Source of the DNA: Rhodococcus erythropolis NBRC 15567
GTDB taxonomy: Bacteria > Actinomycetota > Actinomycetes > Mycobacteriales > Mycobacteriaceae
Length of the DNA: 48,788 bases
Assembly (NCBI RefSeq): GCF_001552595.1
Contig: NZ_BCRM01000038.1
Span: 1 to 48,788, forward strand
Direction: 5' to 3'
Positions 1-7,755 of the stretch are shown here, piece after piece. The notes below the pieces were generated by a model, which did not search any database, was not told the DNA's origin, and worked only from the letters and a program-made list of their open reading frames with translations. How positions within the stretch are numbered: the stretch's first letter is position 1; each line of letters starts with the position of its first letter. The position numbers and the translations under genes were made by a program.

Positions 1-121
1 TTCCTCGGCGAAGAACGATGAAGAGGCTTCATTCCTGGATGGGCAGAACCGATCCTTCCGAACTCACTCCGATCCCGCATCAAATTTTGCCGCTACAGCA
101 AAGACAACTTGGTTGCCGGTG

Positions 122-616
122 TCAGCGTGCCGAGTTCAGGTCGCGCACAAGTTGGGGTCTCCGCCACTTGCCGACCTCGAAAGGCCACCGCCGCAGCGGA
201 TAGGCGAGACGAGCCACGAAGTAATTGACGTACTCGACGACGCCGAAAGCCCACACCGCCACGACGCCCACCGCCGCGCCGGAGTGATCTGGTAACCAGA
301 TGACAACGCCGAGAAGAGCTATCGCCAACAAGAGAACATCGAGGACCCGAAACACGCGGTAAAGCGCTGCGAGGCGGGCCGGCATCGACTCCAACTCGAC
401 CCAGCCCCGCGCAAGCAGCCAATAAACACCTGCTTGCACGAGGATCACAAGCAGTGGGGCCAGCGCCGACCACAACGCCGCGGAGTCTTGCGAACCTTCG
501 AGCCGGGGCATCACGACACCGACCGCCACAGCGGCAAATACGGCCGCGGCAGCCAGTTCGCCGAGGCCGAGGCTCAGGTACCTGCGTCTCAAACTCTGTC
601 GCCGTTGATCCACCAC
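122..616 (-). CDS. four-helix membrane protein, unknown function
   Basis: A 164-residue protein with four hydrophobic segments, at about residues 16-36, 47-70, 90-110 and 115-135. The ends are arginine-rich, so it is very probably an integral membrane protein. The start is GTG; a second GTG follows at once, and an AGGG lies about 8 bases upstream. I do not recognise a family beyond a general resemblance to small actinobacterial membrane proteins of unknown function. It is divergent from the SdpI-family gene downstream on the other strand, with about 350 bases between them. Nothing else in the context hints at a role. Confidence 0.7.
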   Translation of the reverse strand: MVDQRRQSLRRRYLSLGLGELAAAAVFAAVAVGVVMPRLEGSQDSAALWSALAPLLVILVQAGVYWLLARGWVELESMPARLAALYRVFRVLDVLLLAIALLGVVIWLPDHSGAAVGVVAVWAFGVVEYVNYFVARLAYPLRRWPFEVGKWRRPQLVRDLNSAR

Positions 617-972
617 GTAAGAACCCTATCCGTTGATCACCATAGCTTGCCACGTGGTGGTCGGGCCGATTCTGCAGCGCGAGTGAGGAATACACTTCAT
701 CTCGACTTCGATCTCGAGCACCATAAGGCAGGTGGATCATCCTGGGACGTTCTCGCGGATCCGGTGGGAAACCTTTTCTGCGTGGGTGATCCGCACTAGG
801 CCGGTCTGAAAGTCAGTCCGAGATCGAGTCTCACAGTCCATCCGACAAAGCGTGAAAATGCGTCACCCGAATAACTGCACATGCATTCGTTGGCTTACAG
901 TCGGGGTGTCCCGGCGGCACCCCAGACTGGAATGTCCGCTGCGTCAACATCTGCCGATTGGGGGCTGGACGG
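617..972. other. divergent intergenic region
   Basis: About 350 bases between two divergently read membrane-protein genes, so it should hold both promoters. A perfect 9-base inverted repeat, CCACCACGT (610-618) and ACGTGGTGG (652-660), brackets the left-hand gene's start; the right arm contains the palindrome CCACGTGG (650-657). CCGTTGATC occurs twice (602-610, 630-638). I see no convincing -35/-10 pair and no coding frame with good codon use. Confidence 0.4.
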
Positions 973-1344
973 ATGGAATCGCCTGACTTACTGGGTCTGA
1001 CGGTCTCACTGACGTCGTCGACGCTTATCCTCGCGTTCGTTGCTGGGCTCATGCCGCGACTCGTCGGTGATGAACCGAATCCCGTTGTCGGCATACGGAC
1101 CAAGTCGACGATCGCGAGTCCAGAGGCGTGGCAGTTGGCACATCAGAGTGCGCAGCCGCTTCTGCGCCGGACGATGTGGACTGCCGTAGCGGGACTGTGC
1201 ATGCAGGTCGCCATCGGCGTCGTGACAGGTTTCGGATCTGTGGTGTCGACTGTCACCTCAACAGTCGTGTTTCTTGCGGTGCTCCTTCTCCTGCTCTTTG
1301 CAGGAGTGAAGGGCAACGCCGCGGCGAAGTCGTTGCAGCGTTGA
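973..1344 (+). CDS. SdpI family membrane protein
   Basis: A 123-residue protein. Hydrophobic segments lie near residues 5-25, 72-92 and 94-112. The middle holds GIRTKSTIASPEAW, the conserved loop of the SdpI/YhfL family (G-[IV]-R-T-x-x-T-x-x-S-x-x-x-W). SdpI of Bacillus is an immunity/signal protein against the SDP toxin. In actinobacteria the family is common without a toxin, so no immunity role can be claimed here. ATG at 973 is preferred; an in-frame TTG at 958 would add five residues. The gene converges on the MerR gene with 44 bases between the stops. Confidence 0.75.
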   Translation: MESPDLLGLTVSLTSSTLILAFVAGLMPRLVGDEPNPVVGIRTKSTIASPEAWQLAHQSAQPLLRRTMWTAVAGLCMQVAIGVVTGFGSVVSTVTSTVVFLAVLLLLLFAGVKGNAAAKSLQR

Positions 1345-1388
1345 CCGCCTGACCCCGCCGCTGTCAGACGCGCCTTGGATCTCGGCTT

Positions 1389-2423
1389 TCAGTCCCCGAT
1401 ACGCGGTCGTTCGCGCCGACGTGGTCCTCGATCGCGCATCTCGAGAATCGCTGCTGCCGTGGACGCGACCGTCTTGTCGTCGTCGTGGGTGATCCGGGCG
1501 AGCGCTTCGCGTGCTGCAGCGCCGGGAATCTCGGCGAGCGCCTGCGTAATTCGCAACCTCGTCGGGGCGTCGTCAGTGCCGTCGAGCCTTGCCTGCACGG
1601 CATCGACGACCTCACCGCTTGTAGGTGAGTGCTCCGCGAGAAGACCGAGCACCTCGCCTGCCTCGACGTCGCGGCGCCCGTCGGCGACCATCTCGAGGAG
1701 TGCTGGCATCGAGACAGCCTCTCCGCGAGATCCGAGGGCGAGAGCGGCGTCGGCGCGGACTATCGCGTCCGAATCATCGAGAGCTCGCTTCAGAGACCGA
1801 GTTGCTTCCTCGGTGTTGATCCCGGATATGGCCGACGTCGCGCGGCGTCGAACCTCGACGTCCTCCGATTCGAGCCCCTTCGTCAGACCTGCAAGGCCCG
1901 CACCTTCGGTCCTCGCCAACGCCCACTGCAATGCTCCCGCCACGTTGGCATCCCTCTCCGACAGGATGGCCTCGACGAGTGCGTCGACCGGCAATGCCGC
2001 ATTCGCGTCCTGCGACAGGATCGCTTGCTGACGGTGGGCGGCGAACTCGGATTCGAGTGCACGCAACAGCGAGACCATGCGCAGGACGTCGTCCCACTCC
2101 GAAGGGGCGGTGGCGTCGACCCTTTCGAGTTTGGTCAGCAATTCCTCCTCCGCCGCGATCCGTTGCCGAGTGTGTTGCATGAGTTCACCCACCAAATCGG
2201 CCGGTGCGAAGTCTGGTTCGTCCAGTGCACGCTTGGCCTCGTTCAACGAGAGCCCCAATGTCCTCAGGCTCTCGACGTGGAAGAGGCGACGGATGTCGTC
2301 AGCGGAGTACTCGCGGTAGCCACCGGACGTGCGGCCCGTCGGCTTCACCAGCCCCAAAGTGTCGTAGTGACGCAGCATCCGTGTGCTGACACCACAACGC
2401 CGCGACACGTCGCCGATCAACAT
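1389..2423 (-). CDS. MerR family regulator with C-terminal HEAT repeats
   Basis: A 344-residue regulator. Residues 1-70 are a MerR-type winged helix: MLIGDVSRRCGVSTRMLRHY, then the wing with GGYREYSADDIRRL and the linker helix LRTLGLSLNEAKRALDE. Residues about 75-130 are helical. Residues about 140-325 are repeated alanine-rich helical pairs of HEAT/PBS-lyase type (for example DSDAIVRADAALALGSRGE). I see no metal-binding cysteine cluster, so the HEAT array probably replaces the usual small effector domain. The ATG at 2423 is chosen because GGAAGGGGAG precedes it and the MerR fold begins exactly there; the longer open frame is not needed. It is the second gene after a free-standing HEAT protein, 13 bases downstream, and probably regulates the pair through the site near 3130. 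Confidence 0.88.
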   Translation of the reverse strand: MLIGDVSRRCGVSTRMLRHYDTLGLVKPTGRTSGGYREYSADDIRRLFHVESLRTLGLSLNEAKRALDEPDFAPADLVGELMQHTRQRIAAEEELLTKLERVDATAPSEWDDVLRMVSLLRALESEFAAHRQQAILSQDANAALPVDALVEAILSERDANVAGALQWALARTEGAGLAGLTKGLESEDVEVRRRATSAISGINTEEATRSLKRALDDSDAIVRADAALALGSRGEAVSMPALLEMVADGRRDVEAGEVLGLLAEHSPTSGEVVDAVQARLDGTDDAPTRLRITQALAEIPGAAAREALARITHDDDKTVASTAAAILEMRDRGPRRRERPRIGD

Positions 2424-2436
2424 CCGTCTCCCCTTC

Positions 2437-3093
2437 CTACGCGTCCGGTCCGATTGCCGCGACGCGCTTCGCCAACTCGTGTGAGAGAGCGAATCCACCG
2501 TCGGGATCGTGCCAGAGTTGCTTTGTAGCATCAGCATGCGCTCGGACACGCGGATTCGGGCTCGTACCGGCCGCGTCGAGCACCGGGAGCACAGCCTCGC
2601 CGAGCCCGGTCAGGGCGCGGCTCAGACTGAGCTGCATCTGCAGTTCACCCCGACCGAGTTCTGTGGCCAGATCGGCCGCGAGTGCGCCCTCGCCTCCCGC
2701 CGGCACGAGAGCCACAGCCGCGCGCCACGCACTGCGCGCAACCTCGTCGTCCTGGTCGTGTACCAGCGCAGAGACCTCGGGCCACGCGATCGGATCGCCG
2801 ATCTTGGACAAAGTGTGGAGCGCCTGACTGCGGGCTTGCGAGCCATCGGACCCGAGCTCACGGATCAGCCTCGGCACCGTGATTTCAGCCGGCAAGCGGC
2901 ACAACGCCCAGGTCAGCATGTCGCGGACGAAGAAGTCCGGCTCGACGGCGCACCGATCGATCAGGGCATCCGTCAACTGAGGATCCGGGCGTGTGCCGAC
3001 CGCAAGCGCGGCGCGCAGTCGAACCGAGGGATCGGCTGCGGCCAAGGCGTCGACGAGGTGGGCATTCTGCCCACCGTGGTTGGTTGTGTTCAC
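2437..3093 (-). CDS. HEAT repeat protein
   Basis: A 218-residue protein made almost wholly of HEAT-type helical pairs, e.g. DPSVRLRAALAVGTRP, FFVRDMLTWALCRLP, SQARSQALHTLSKIGD, DEVARSAWRAAVALVPAG, NPRVRAHADATKQLW. No catalytic motif is visible; the fold is a protein-binding scaffold. GTG at 3093 is preferred over an in-frame GTG at 3111 because AAGGAGGT lies just upstream of it, inside the longer frame. It is first in an operon with the MerR-HEAT regulator, and the two share the same repeat type. They may interact directly or be products of a duplication. Function unknown. Confidence 0.82.
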   Translation of the reverse strand: MNTTNHGGQNAHLVDALAAADPSVRLRAALAVGTRPDPQLTDALIDRCAVEPDFFVRDMLTWALCRLPAEITVPRLIRELGSDGSQARSQALHTLSKIGDPIAWPEVSALVHDQDDEVARSAWRAAVALVPAGGEGALAADLATELGRGELQMQLSLSRALTGLGEAVLPVLDAAGTSPNPRVRAHADATKQLWHDPDGGFALSHELAKRVAAIGPDA

Positions 3094-3116
3094 GACAACC
3101 ACCTCCTTCACCGACC

Positions 3117-3147
3117 AGTGGAACCCTTGTCACTGTGTCAAGGTCAA
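3117..3147 (-). promoter_or_regulatory. MerR-type promoter/operator of the HEAT-MerR operon
   Basis: On the minus strand TTGACC (3142-3147) is followed after exactly 19 bases by TCCACT (3117-3122). The spacer holds the perfect inverted repeat CCTTG-N9-CAAGG (3125-3143). A palindrome within an overlong 19-bp spacer is the hallmark of MerR-controlled promoters, where the regulator untwists DNA to align -35 and -10. The -10 is a weak match. It lies 24 bases upstream of the GTG of the HEAT gene, so it fits autoregulation by the MerR-HEAT protein. Confidence 0.7.
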
Positions 3148-3184
3148 GCGTCACTGCCTCCGACACGTGAAATGTCGCCTCGGA

Positions 3185-3655
3185 TCACACGCCGGTTGTC
3201 GATCCTGGCCGAAAGATCATCAGCACGACGACAACGACCCAGAGCAGATTGAAGATTCCCGTCGCGGTGCCCAGTCGACGGGTGAGCCGCGTTGCGACGT
3301 CCACAACGGACCCGGTTCCTTCGATCGCCGCCATTGTCAGCCGTTGGGCGGGAAGCACGACCGCGGTGAGTATCACGGCGGCAACGACGGTGAGTGCGAT
3401 CGAGGTGAGGATCCACAGGTCACCGAGCACTCCGAGATTGACGGCGGTGGCGATACCGAGCATCGGAACGACAATGCCGATCGTGGCATACACCCGAACG
3501 ATGCGATGCAGCATGCCCGTCGTCGCAACACTGGCGCTGTCCGGATCGGCGAGCGCGGCGCGGCTCGCCACCGGGAACATACTCGCTGCCACAGCGACGG
3601 GGCCGATGGCAAGAATGGCCGCAATCACATGGAGGGACAGCAGGATTCCGGTCAT
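3185..3655 (-). CDS. DUF2269-like integral membrane protein
   Basis: A 156-residue protein with four hydrophobic helices at about residues 4-26, 50-72, 78-100 and 130-150. It opens with LLSLHVIAAILAIGPVAVAA, which resembles the first helix of DUF2269-type predicted membrane proteins (a His in helix 1 is typical). The ATG is the first in frame; no strong ribosome site precedes it. It lies 34 bases downstream of the DJ-1/PfpI gene on the same strand and could be co-transcribed with it. Function unknown. Confidence 0.72.
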   Translation of the reverse strand: MTGILLSLHVIAAILAIGPVAVAASMFPVASRAALADPDSASVATTGMLHRIVRVYATIGIVVPMLGIATAVNLGVLGDLWILTSIALTVVAAVILTAVVLPAQRLTMAAIEGTGSVVDVATRLTRRLGTATGIFNLLWVVVVVLMIFRPGSTTGV

Positions 3656-3689
3656 GGGATTTCTCGCGTTTCGGTACGCACAAGCGTAT

Positions 3690-4364
3690 TCACGCGGCGT
3701 CCGGGGCGAAGGTGACTACAGGCTCGGCGCCCTTGGCCGACCACACCGTTCCACGACGCTCGTAGTCGAAGAGCGCTTCGACCTCGAGACTTATCCGGGG
3801 CCCGAGGCATCGTTCCAGCAGATACAGGCCCAGGTCGAGACCGGATGTCACCCCACCGGCGGTGATCAGGTCACCGTCGTCGACGATTCGCGCCTGGATC
3901 GGAATTACACCGCCGGCCGCCAATGCGTCCACGGCAAGATGGTGCGTCACGGCGCGACGCCCTTCGAGAAGCCCCGCCATCGCCAGCGCCAATGATCCTC
4001 CACAGACGGTCGCAACGAGAACACCAGGATCGTCGAGTGCACGGCGCATCATGACAGGCAGTTCGGTTTCCGTTGTGGCCGCGAGTCTTTCCGGCAAGCT
4101 GGAACCCGGCTGGTCCGCATTGGGTTCGAAGAGACCCGATGCTCCGGGAACGATGATCAGATCCGCGTGTTCGACATCGAGGGTTGCAGTGGCGGTCATC
4201 GCGAGTTCACCACTCCCGCTCACGACGGTCCGAGGCCCCTCCGCGCTGACGAGTTCGACACTCAACGCCCCACCGCTGGTGAGACCCCCGGCGTAAAGCA
4301 CCTCGTACGGACCCACGACATCCATGGGATCGAATCCGTCGAACAACACGATCTGCGCGTGCAC
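3690..4364 (-). CDS. DJ-1/PfpI family protein
   Basis: A 224-residue class I glutamine-amidotransferase-like protein of the DJ-1/ThiJ/PfpI superfamily. It opens with the typical strand VHAQIVLFDGFDPMDVVGPY, has the IIVPGASG loop near residue 72, and the nucleophile elbow VATVCGGSLALAMAGLL with Cys near residue 121. Relatives include isonitrile hydratases, chaperone/glyoxalase-like enzymes and proteins of unknown role; the exact reaction cannot be read. GTG at 4364 is chosen because TCGGAGG lies 6 bases upstream and the fold starts there. It is divergent from an AraC regulator that carries the same kind of domain, so it is that regulator's likely target. Confidence 0.85.
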   Translation of the reverse strand: MHAQIVLFDGFDPMDVVGPYEVLYAGGLTSGGALSVELVSAEGPRTVVSGSGELAMTATATLDVEHADLIIVPGASGLFEPNADQPGSSLPERLAATTETELPVMMRRALDDPGVLVATVCGGSLALAMAGLLEGRRAVTHHLAVDALAAGGVIPIQARIVDDGDLITAGGVTSGLDLGLYLLERCLGPRISLEVEALFDYERRGTVWSAKGAEPVVTFAPDAA

Positions 4365-4444
4365 TGCAACCTCCGATTTTGTGCGACGCGCTCCTGTGCA
4401 CGTCGCTGTTCCCACGACAGTAGGAGGAAGTTGACCTATATGGC

Positions 4445-4484
4445 GACGGCTGAAAGCCAACCTTCGACGGCTTTCAGCCAACCT
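4445..4484. promoter_or_regulatory. tandem/inverted operator between DJ-1 and AraC genes
   Basis: Two 19-base boxes, 4445-4463 and 4466-4484, read GACGGCTnnnAGCCAACCT and differ only in the middle triplet (GAA versus TTC). Their start-to-start distance is 21 bp, two helical turns. Together they also form a perfect 11-base inverted repeat GGCTGAAAGCC / GGCTTTCAGCC (4448-4458, 4469-4479). Two same-face sites fit a dimeric AraC protein, whose monomers bind direct repeats. The sites lie between the divergent starts at 4364 and 4570. Confidence 0.7.
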
Positions 4485-4569
4485 CACACATTCTGTGAAA
4501 TACCAGTTAAGAGGATATTTCAAGACACGAGATCACCGAATCTCGCGCCACATACGCTACGTTTCAGAC

Positions 4570-5514
4570 ATGCATGACGTTGCAGTTCTCGCGTTGCCCG
4601 GGGTGGTGCCGATGGACCTGGCGGCACCCCTCGAAGTCTTCGGACGATGCAGGCTCCCCTCGGGTGCACCGGCGTACCGGACCTCCGTGTGCGCGCTCAC
4701 CGAGGAGGTGGAGACCGGAACGTTCACGATGCGAGTACCGCACGGACTGTCACGTCTCGCCCAGGCAAGCACGATCATCATCCCGGGCACCGCCGATCTC
4801 GACGTGCCGATCGCCCCCGAGATCATCTACGCCCTCAGAACTGCCGCGGATCGCGGCACGCGCATCGCCTCACTGTGCGTCGGTGCATTCACACTCGCCG
4901 ACACAGGCTTGCTCGACGGACTTCGCGCGACGACGCACTGGGCGGCTGCGTCGGAGTTGGCCCGCCGGCACCCGGCCATCGACGTCGATGCCGCCGTTCT
5001 CTACGTAGACAACGGGCACGTCCTGACTTCCGCCGGCGCCGCGGCCGCACTCGACCTTTGCCTGTACATGGTCCGTCAGGACTACGGGTCCGCGGTCGCC
5101 GCCGACACGGCGCGGCTGAGCGTGATGCCGCTCGAACGTGCCGGAGGGCAAGCACAATTCATCGTCCACGAACCTCCCGTACCCAGCGGGACAACCCTTC
5201 GGCCGCTACTGAACTGGATGGAAGAGAACCTCGGGGAGCAACTCGACATCACGACAATCGCAGCCAAGGCAACGATGAGCACCCGCACGCTCAACCGCCG
5301 CTTCCAGGAACAAATCGGTACGACGCCGTTGCAGTGGCTCCATCATGCGCGACTCCGTCAAGCACAATTTCTGCTCGAGACCACCGACCACTCCATCGAA
5401 CGTGTTGCGGGACAAGTCGGATTCAATGCCGTCACCACGTTCCGCGAACGCTTCCGAGACTTGGTCGGCACCAGTCCACAGCGATACCGGACGCAATTTC
5501 GAACGTCGCGCTAG
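4570..5514 (+). CDS. AraC family regulator with DJ-1/PfpI-like sensor domain
   Basis: A 314-residue regulator of the FtrA/GATase1-like AraC type. Residues 1-185 form a DJ-1-like domain (MHDVAVLALPGVVPMDLAAP; elbow SLCVGAFTLADTGLLDG with Cys near 103). Residues about 215-312 carry two helix-turn-helices, the second ending with the classic AraC signature VAGQVGFNAVTTFRERFRDL and VGTSPQRYR. The ATG at 4570 is chosen because the sensor fold begins there. The paired boxes upstream probably bind it. It converges on the AlkD-type gene, with 5 bases between stops. The likely target is the divergent DJ-1/PfpI gene. Confidence 0.9.
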   Translation: MHDVAVLALPGVVPMDLAAPLEVFGRCRLPSGAPAYRTSVCALTEEVETGTFTMRVPHGLSRLAQASTIIIPGTADLDVPIAPEIIYALRTAADRGTRIASLCVGAFTLADTGLLDGLRATTHWAAASELARRHPAIDVDAAVLYVDNGHVLTSAGAAAALDLCLYMVRQDYGSAVAADTARLSVMPLERAGGQAQFIVHEPPVPSGTTLRPLLNWMEENLGEQLDITTIAAKATMSTRTLNRRFQEQIGTTPLQWLHHARLRQAQFLLETTDHSIERVAGQVGFNAVTTFRERFRDLVGTSPQRYRTQFRTSR

Positions 5515-5519
5515 CTGAC

Positions 5520-6191
5520 CTACTTCTCGCTCTGTCGACGCACCATCTCCGAGATCCAGATCGGCGCAAACGGCGAGGTGCAGTTCGGGGGAGTCGGGTA
5601 GTCCTCGAGTACTCGCAGACGTTCGCCGATGTCGATTGCGCTGGCCCGGTACTCGGCATGTTCGATCCCGATCTGGGCCAGGCAGTGGTTCATCGCCCAT
5701 TGCAGGCGATCAGGTGCGTCCTTCATCTCTGCCTCGATGACGTCGAGCAATCCTGAAAGATCAAGGCCCTCGGGCTTCTTCGCTACGCGCTCGGTAGTCA
5801 GGGCCCAACCGGCGCTCGCAACCACGGGATCGGAGTCGGCGGTCCAGGCCACCCGCCAATCCTCCGCGTGCGGGTTCTTCTTCACCACGTAGTTGACGAG
5901 CCAGTCATGCACCTTGGGAGTACGTGCCTCACGCAACATGACGTCCAACTCGTCACGCTCGAACGCCTTCGGGCGACAGATCAAGAGGGCAAGCAGCCTC
6001 GCTGCAGTATCGCCCGTCGCCCAAAGTTGTTGTGCAAGTACCTGCTGAGTTTTCAGTCGCTTCGCGACTGCCCGCAGTTTTGTCAGGTTCACACCGTGAT
6101 CGTCACCGTGCTTCTCGTTCACTGCGCGCACCTTCGGATCCTCGAGCGCAGCCAACTCGTCCAGCACCTCGGCAACCGTCGATTCAGCCAC
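5520..6191 (-). CDS. AlkD-type DNA alkylation repair protein
   Basis: A 223-residue, helix-rich protein resembling the DNA alkylation repair (AlkC/AlkD, ALK-repeat) family. Supporting segments are GVNLTKLRAVAKRLKT near the start, LAQQLWATGDTAARLLALLI, the HDWLVNYVVKK segment and DPVVASAGWALTTERVAKKPEG. Family members are DNA glycosylases that remove positively charged alkyl bases such as 3- and 7-methylpurines using stacked HEAT-like helices. I cannot assign the catalytic Asp/Trp set with certainty, so enzyme activity is inferred. The GTG start has GGAGG seven bases upstream. It is divergent from an APC permease. Confidence 0.8.
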   Translation of the reverse strand: MAESTVAEVLDELAALEDPKVRAVNEKHGDDHGVNLTKLRAVAKRLKTQQVLAQQLWATGDTAARLLALLICRPKAFERDELDVMLREARTPKVHDWLVNYVVKKNPHAEDWRVAWTADSDPVVASAGWALTTERVAKKPEGLDLSGLLDVIEAEMKDAPDRLQWAMNHCLAQIGIEHAEYRASAIDIGERLRVLEDYPTPPNCTSPFAPIWISEMVRRQSEK

Positions 6192-6230
6192 GCCGTCCTC
6201 CAGTCACTACTTCTGCGATTCACCTACTGG

Positions 6231-6256
6231 CAAGTCACCTACACAAGTCACCTACA
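6231..6256. repeat. exact 13-bp tandem duplication
   Basis: CAAGTCACCTACA is present twice with no gap (6231-6243, 6244-6256). The core TCACCTAC occurs again at 6220-6227 and, one base shorter, at 6204-6210. The array sits in the intergenic region upstream of the APC permease, where it could be a repeated protein-binding site or a slippage product. Confidence 0.8.
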
Positions 6257-6359
6257 AGGAAAGCACGGGACGGCACGCGCCGACGCATCCACGTCCGACC
6301 CGTGTTTGAAACTTCGACCAATGGGTACATGTCTGCTCCTGAGGTGGCGGCACGTCACC

Positions 6360-7730
6360 ATGAAGACAGGACGAACCTTGCATATGCGACGCGCCGCGGG
6401 TGCCCAGAACGTGGACGAAACCGCAGGCGGAGACGAAGGCGGCAGTAAGAACGTTCTCACTCGGGCTATAACCGGCCCACTCCTTTTCGTGTTCATCCTC
6501 GGAGACGTCCTGGGCGCCGGTATCTACGCATTGGTGGGCGTCATCGCCGGTGAAGTTGGTGGAGCCGTCTGGGTACCACTGCTCGTAGCGCTCGTCATGG
6601 CATTGCTGACAGCAACGTCGTATGCCGAACTGGTCACGAAATATCCGCGAGCGGGCGGTGCAGCAGTATTCGCCCAACGGGCGTATCGGAAACCGCTGAT
6701 CTCATTCCTCGTCGGCTTCTCGATGCTGGCGGCCGGTGTCACGAGTGCAGCAGGACTCGCCCTCGCATTCTCGGGTGACTATCTCAAAGCCTTCATCGAC
6801 GTCCCGACCGTTCCAGCCGCGCTCGTCTTCCTCCTCCTGGTGGGGCTTCTCAATGCCAGAGGCATCAAGGAGTCGATGCGCGCAAATGTCGTCATGACAG
6901 TCGTGGAGGTCACCGGCCTCGTCATGGTTGTCGTCCTCGCCTGCGTAGTTCTCGGGCACGGCGACGGAACCTTGAGCCGTGTCGTGGAGTTCGACGACAG
7001 TCGATCGCCTGCACTCGCCGTGTTGGCAGCGGCGCTCCTCGCGTACTACTCGTTCGTCGGCTTCGAAACGTCGGCGAACGTCGCCGAAGAAGTGAAGAAC
7101 GTGAGCAAGGTCTACCCACGCGCACTGTTCGGAGCCCTGTTGACGGCGGGCGCCGCCTATGTCCTTGTCGGCCTGGCTGTCTCGGTGGTGCTGCCCGCCG
7201 ACGAGCTCGCCGCGTCCTCCGGCCCCTTACTGGCAGTGGTGTCAGCCGCCGACGTCGGTGTTCCGCCTCGCCTGTTCAGCCTGATCGCTCTGGTAGCCGT
7301 CGCCAACGGCGCACTGCTGACAATGATCATGGCAAGCAGGCTGACTTACGGAATGGCGTCGGAAGGGTTGCTCCCCAGCGCATTCGCGCGCGTGCTGCCG
7401 CGGCGCCGGACCCCCTGGGTGGCGATCATCGCAACCACAGCCGTTGCCATGGCTCTCTGCGTCACCGGATCGTTGTCAGCCCTGGCAGAGACGGTGGTAC
7501 TCCTGCTGCTTTTCGTATTCATCAGCACCAACATCGCGGTCCTGGTTCTGCGTCGTGACGCAGTGCAACACAGTCATTTCCGGACACCGATCATCTTTCC
7601 GATCCTCGCCCTCGGTACGTGCGTTGCGTTGCTCACCCAGCAGAGCGCCGCAACGTGGTTGCGCGCATCATTACTCTTGGCGGTCGGAGTAGTGCTGTAC
7701 GCCCTCTCCCGCCGTCGATCCACGAAGTAA
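6360..7730 (+). CDS. APC family amino acid permease
   Basis: A 456-residue transporter with about 12 hydrophobic helices. It opens with the family signature SKNVLTRAITGPLLFVFILG and DVLGAGIYALVGVIAGEVGG (unwound first helix), followed by SYAELVTKYPRAGGAAVFA. The cytoplasmic motif YYSFVGFETSANVAEEVKN lies in the middle, as in other amino acid-polyamine-organocation carriers. The substrate is probably an amino acid; which one cannot be read. ATG at 6360 has GAGGTGG somewhat far upstream; ATG at 6384 is the alternative and removes eight residues. A small membrane protein follows 25 bases downstream. Confidence 0.88.
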   Translation: MKTGRTLHMRRAAGAQNVDETAGGDEGGSKNVLTRAITGPLLFVFILGDVLGAGIYALVGVIAGEVGGAVWVPLLVALVMALLTATSYAELVTKYPRAGGAAVFAQRAYRKPLISFLVGFSMLAAGVTSAAGLALAFSGDYLKAFIDVPTVPAALVFLLLVGLLNARGIKESMRANVVMTVVEVTGLVMVVVLACVVLGHGDGTLSRVVEFDDSRSPALAVLAAALLAYYSFVGFETSANVAEEVKNVSKVYPRALFGALLTAGAAYVLVGLAVSVVLPADELAASSGPLLAVVSAADVGVPPRLFSLIALVAVANGALLTMIMASRLTYGMASEGLLPSAFARVLPRRRTPWVAIIATTAVAMALCVTGSLSALAETVVLLLLFVFISTNIAVLVLRRDAVQHSHFRTPIIFPILALGTCVALLTQQSAATWLRASLLLAVGVVLYALSRRRSTK

Positions 7731-7755
7731 GGTGCGATGTTCGAAAGGGGGTGTG

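Noticed and set aside
1..21. Possible C-terminal codons FLGEER plus stop of an upstream gene
   Set aside because: Seven codons cut by the window edge are too short to support a gene call.
1349..1367. CTGAC-N9-GTCAG inverted repeat after the SdpI gene
   Set aside because: Five-base arms and no T-tract; too weak for a terminator.
4484..4498. TCACA-N5-TGTGA, CRP-like half-sites
   Set aside because: Half-sites are in the reverse orientation and the spacing is wrong for a CRP/GlxR site (TGTGA-N6-TCACA).
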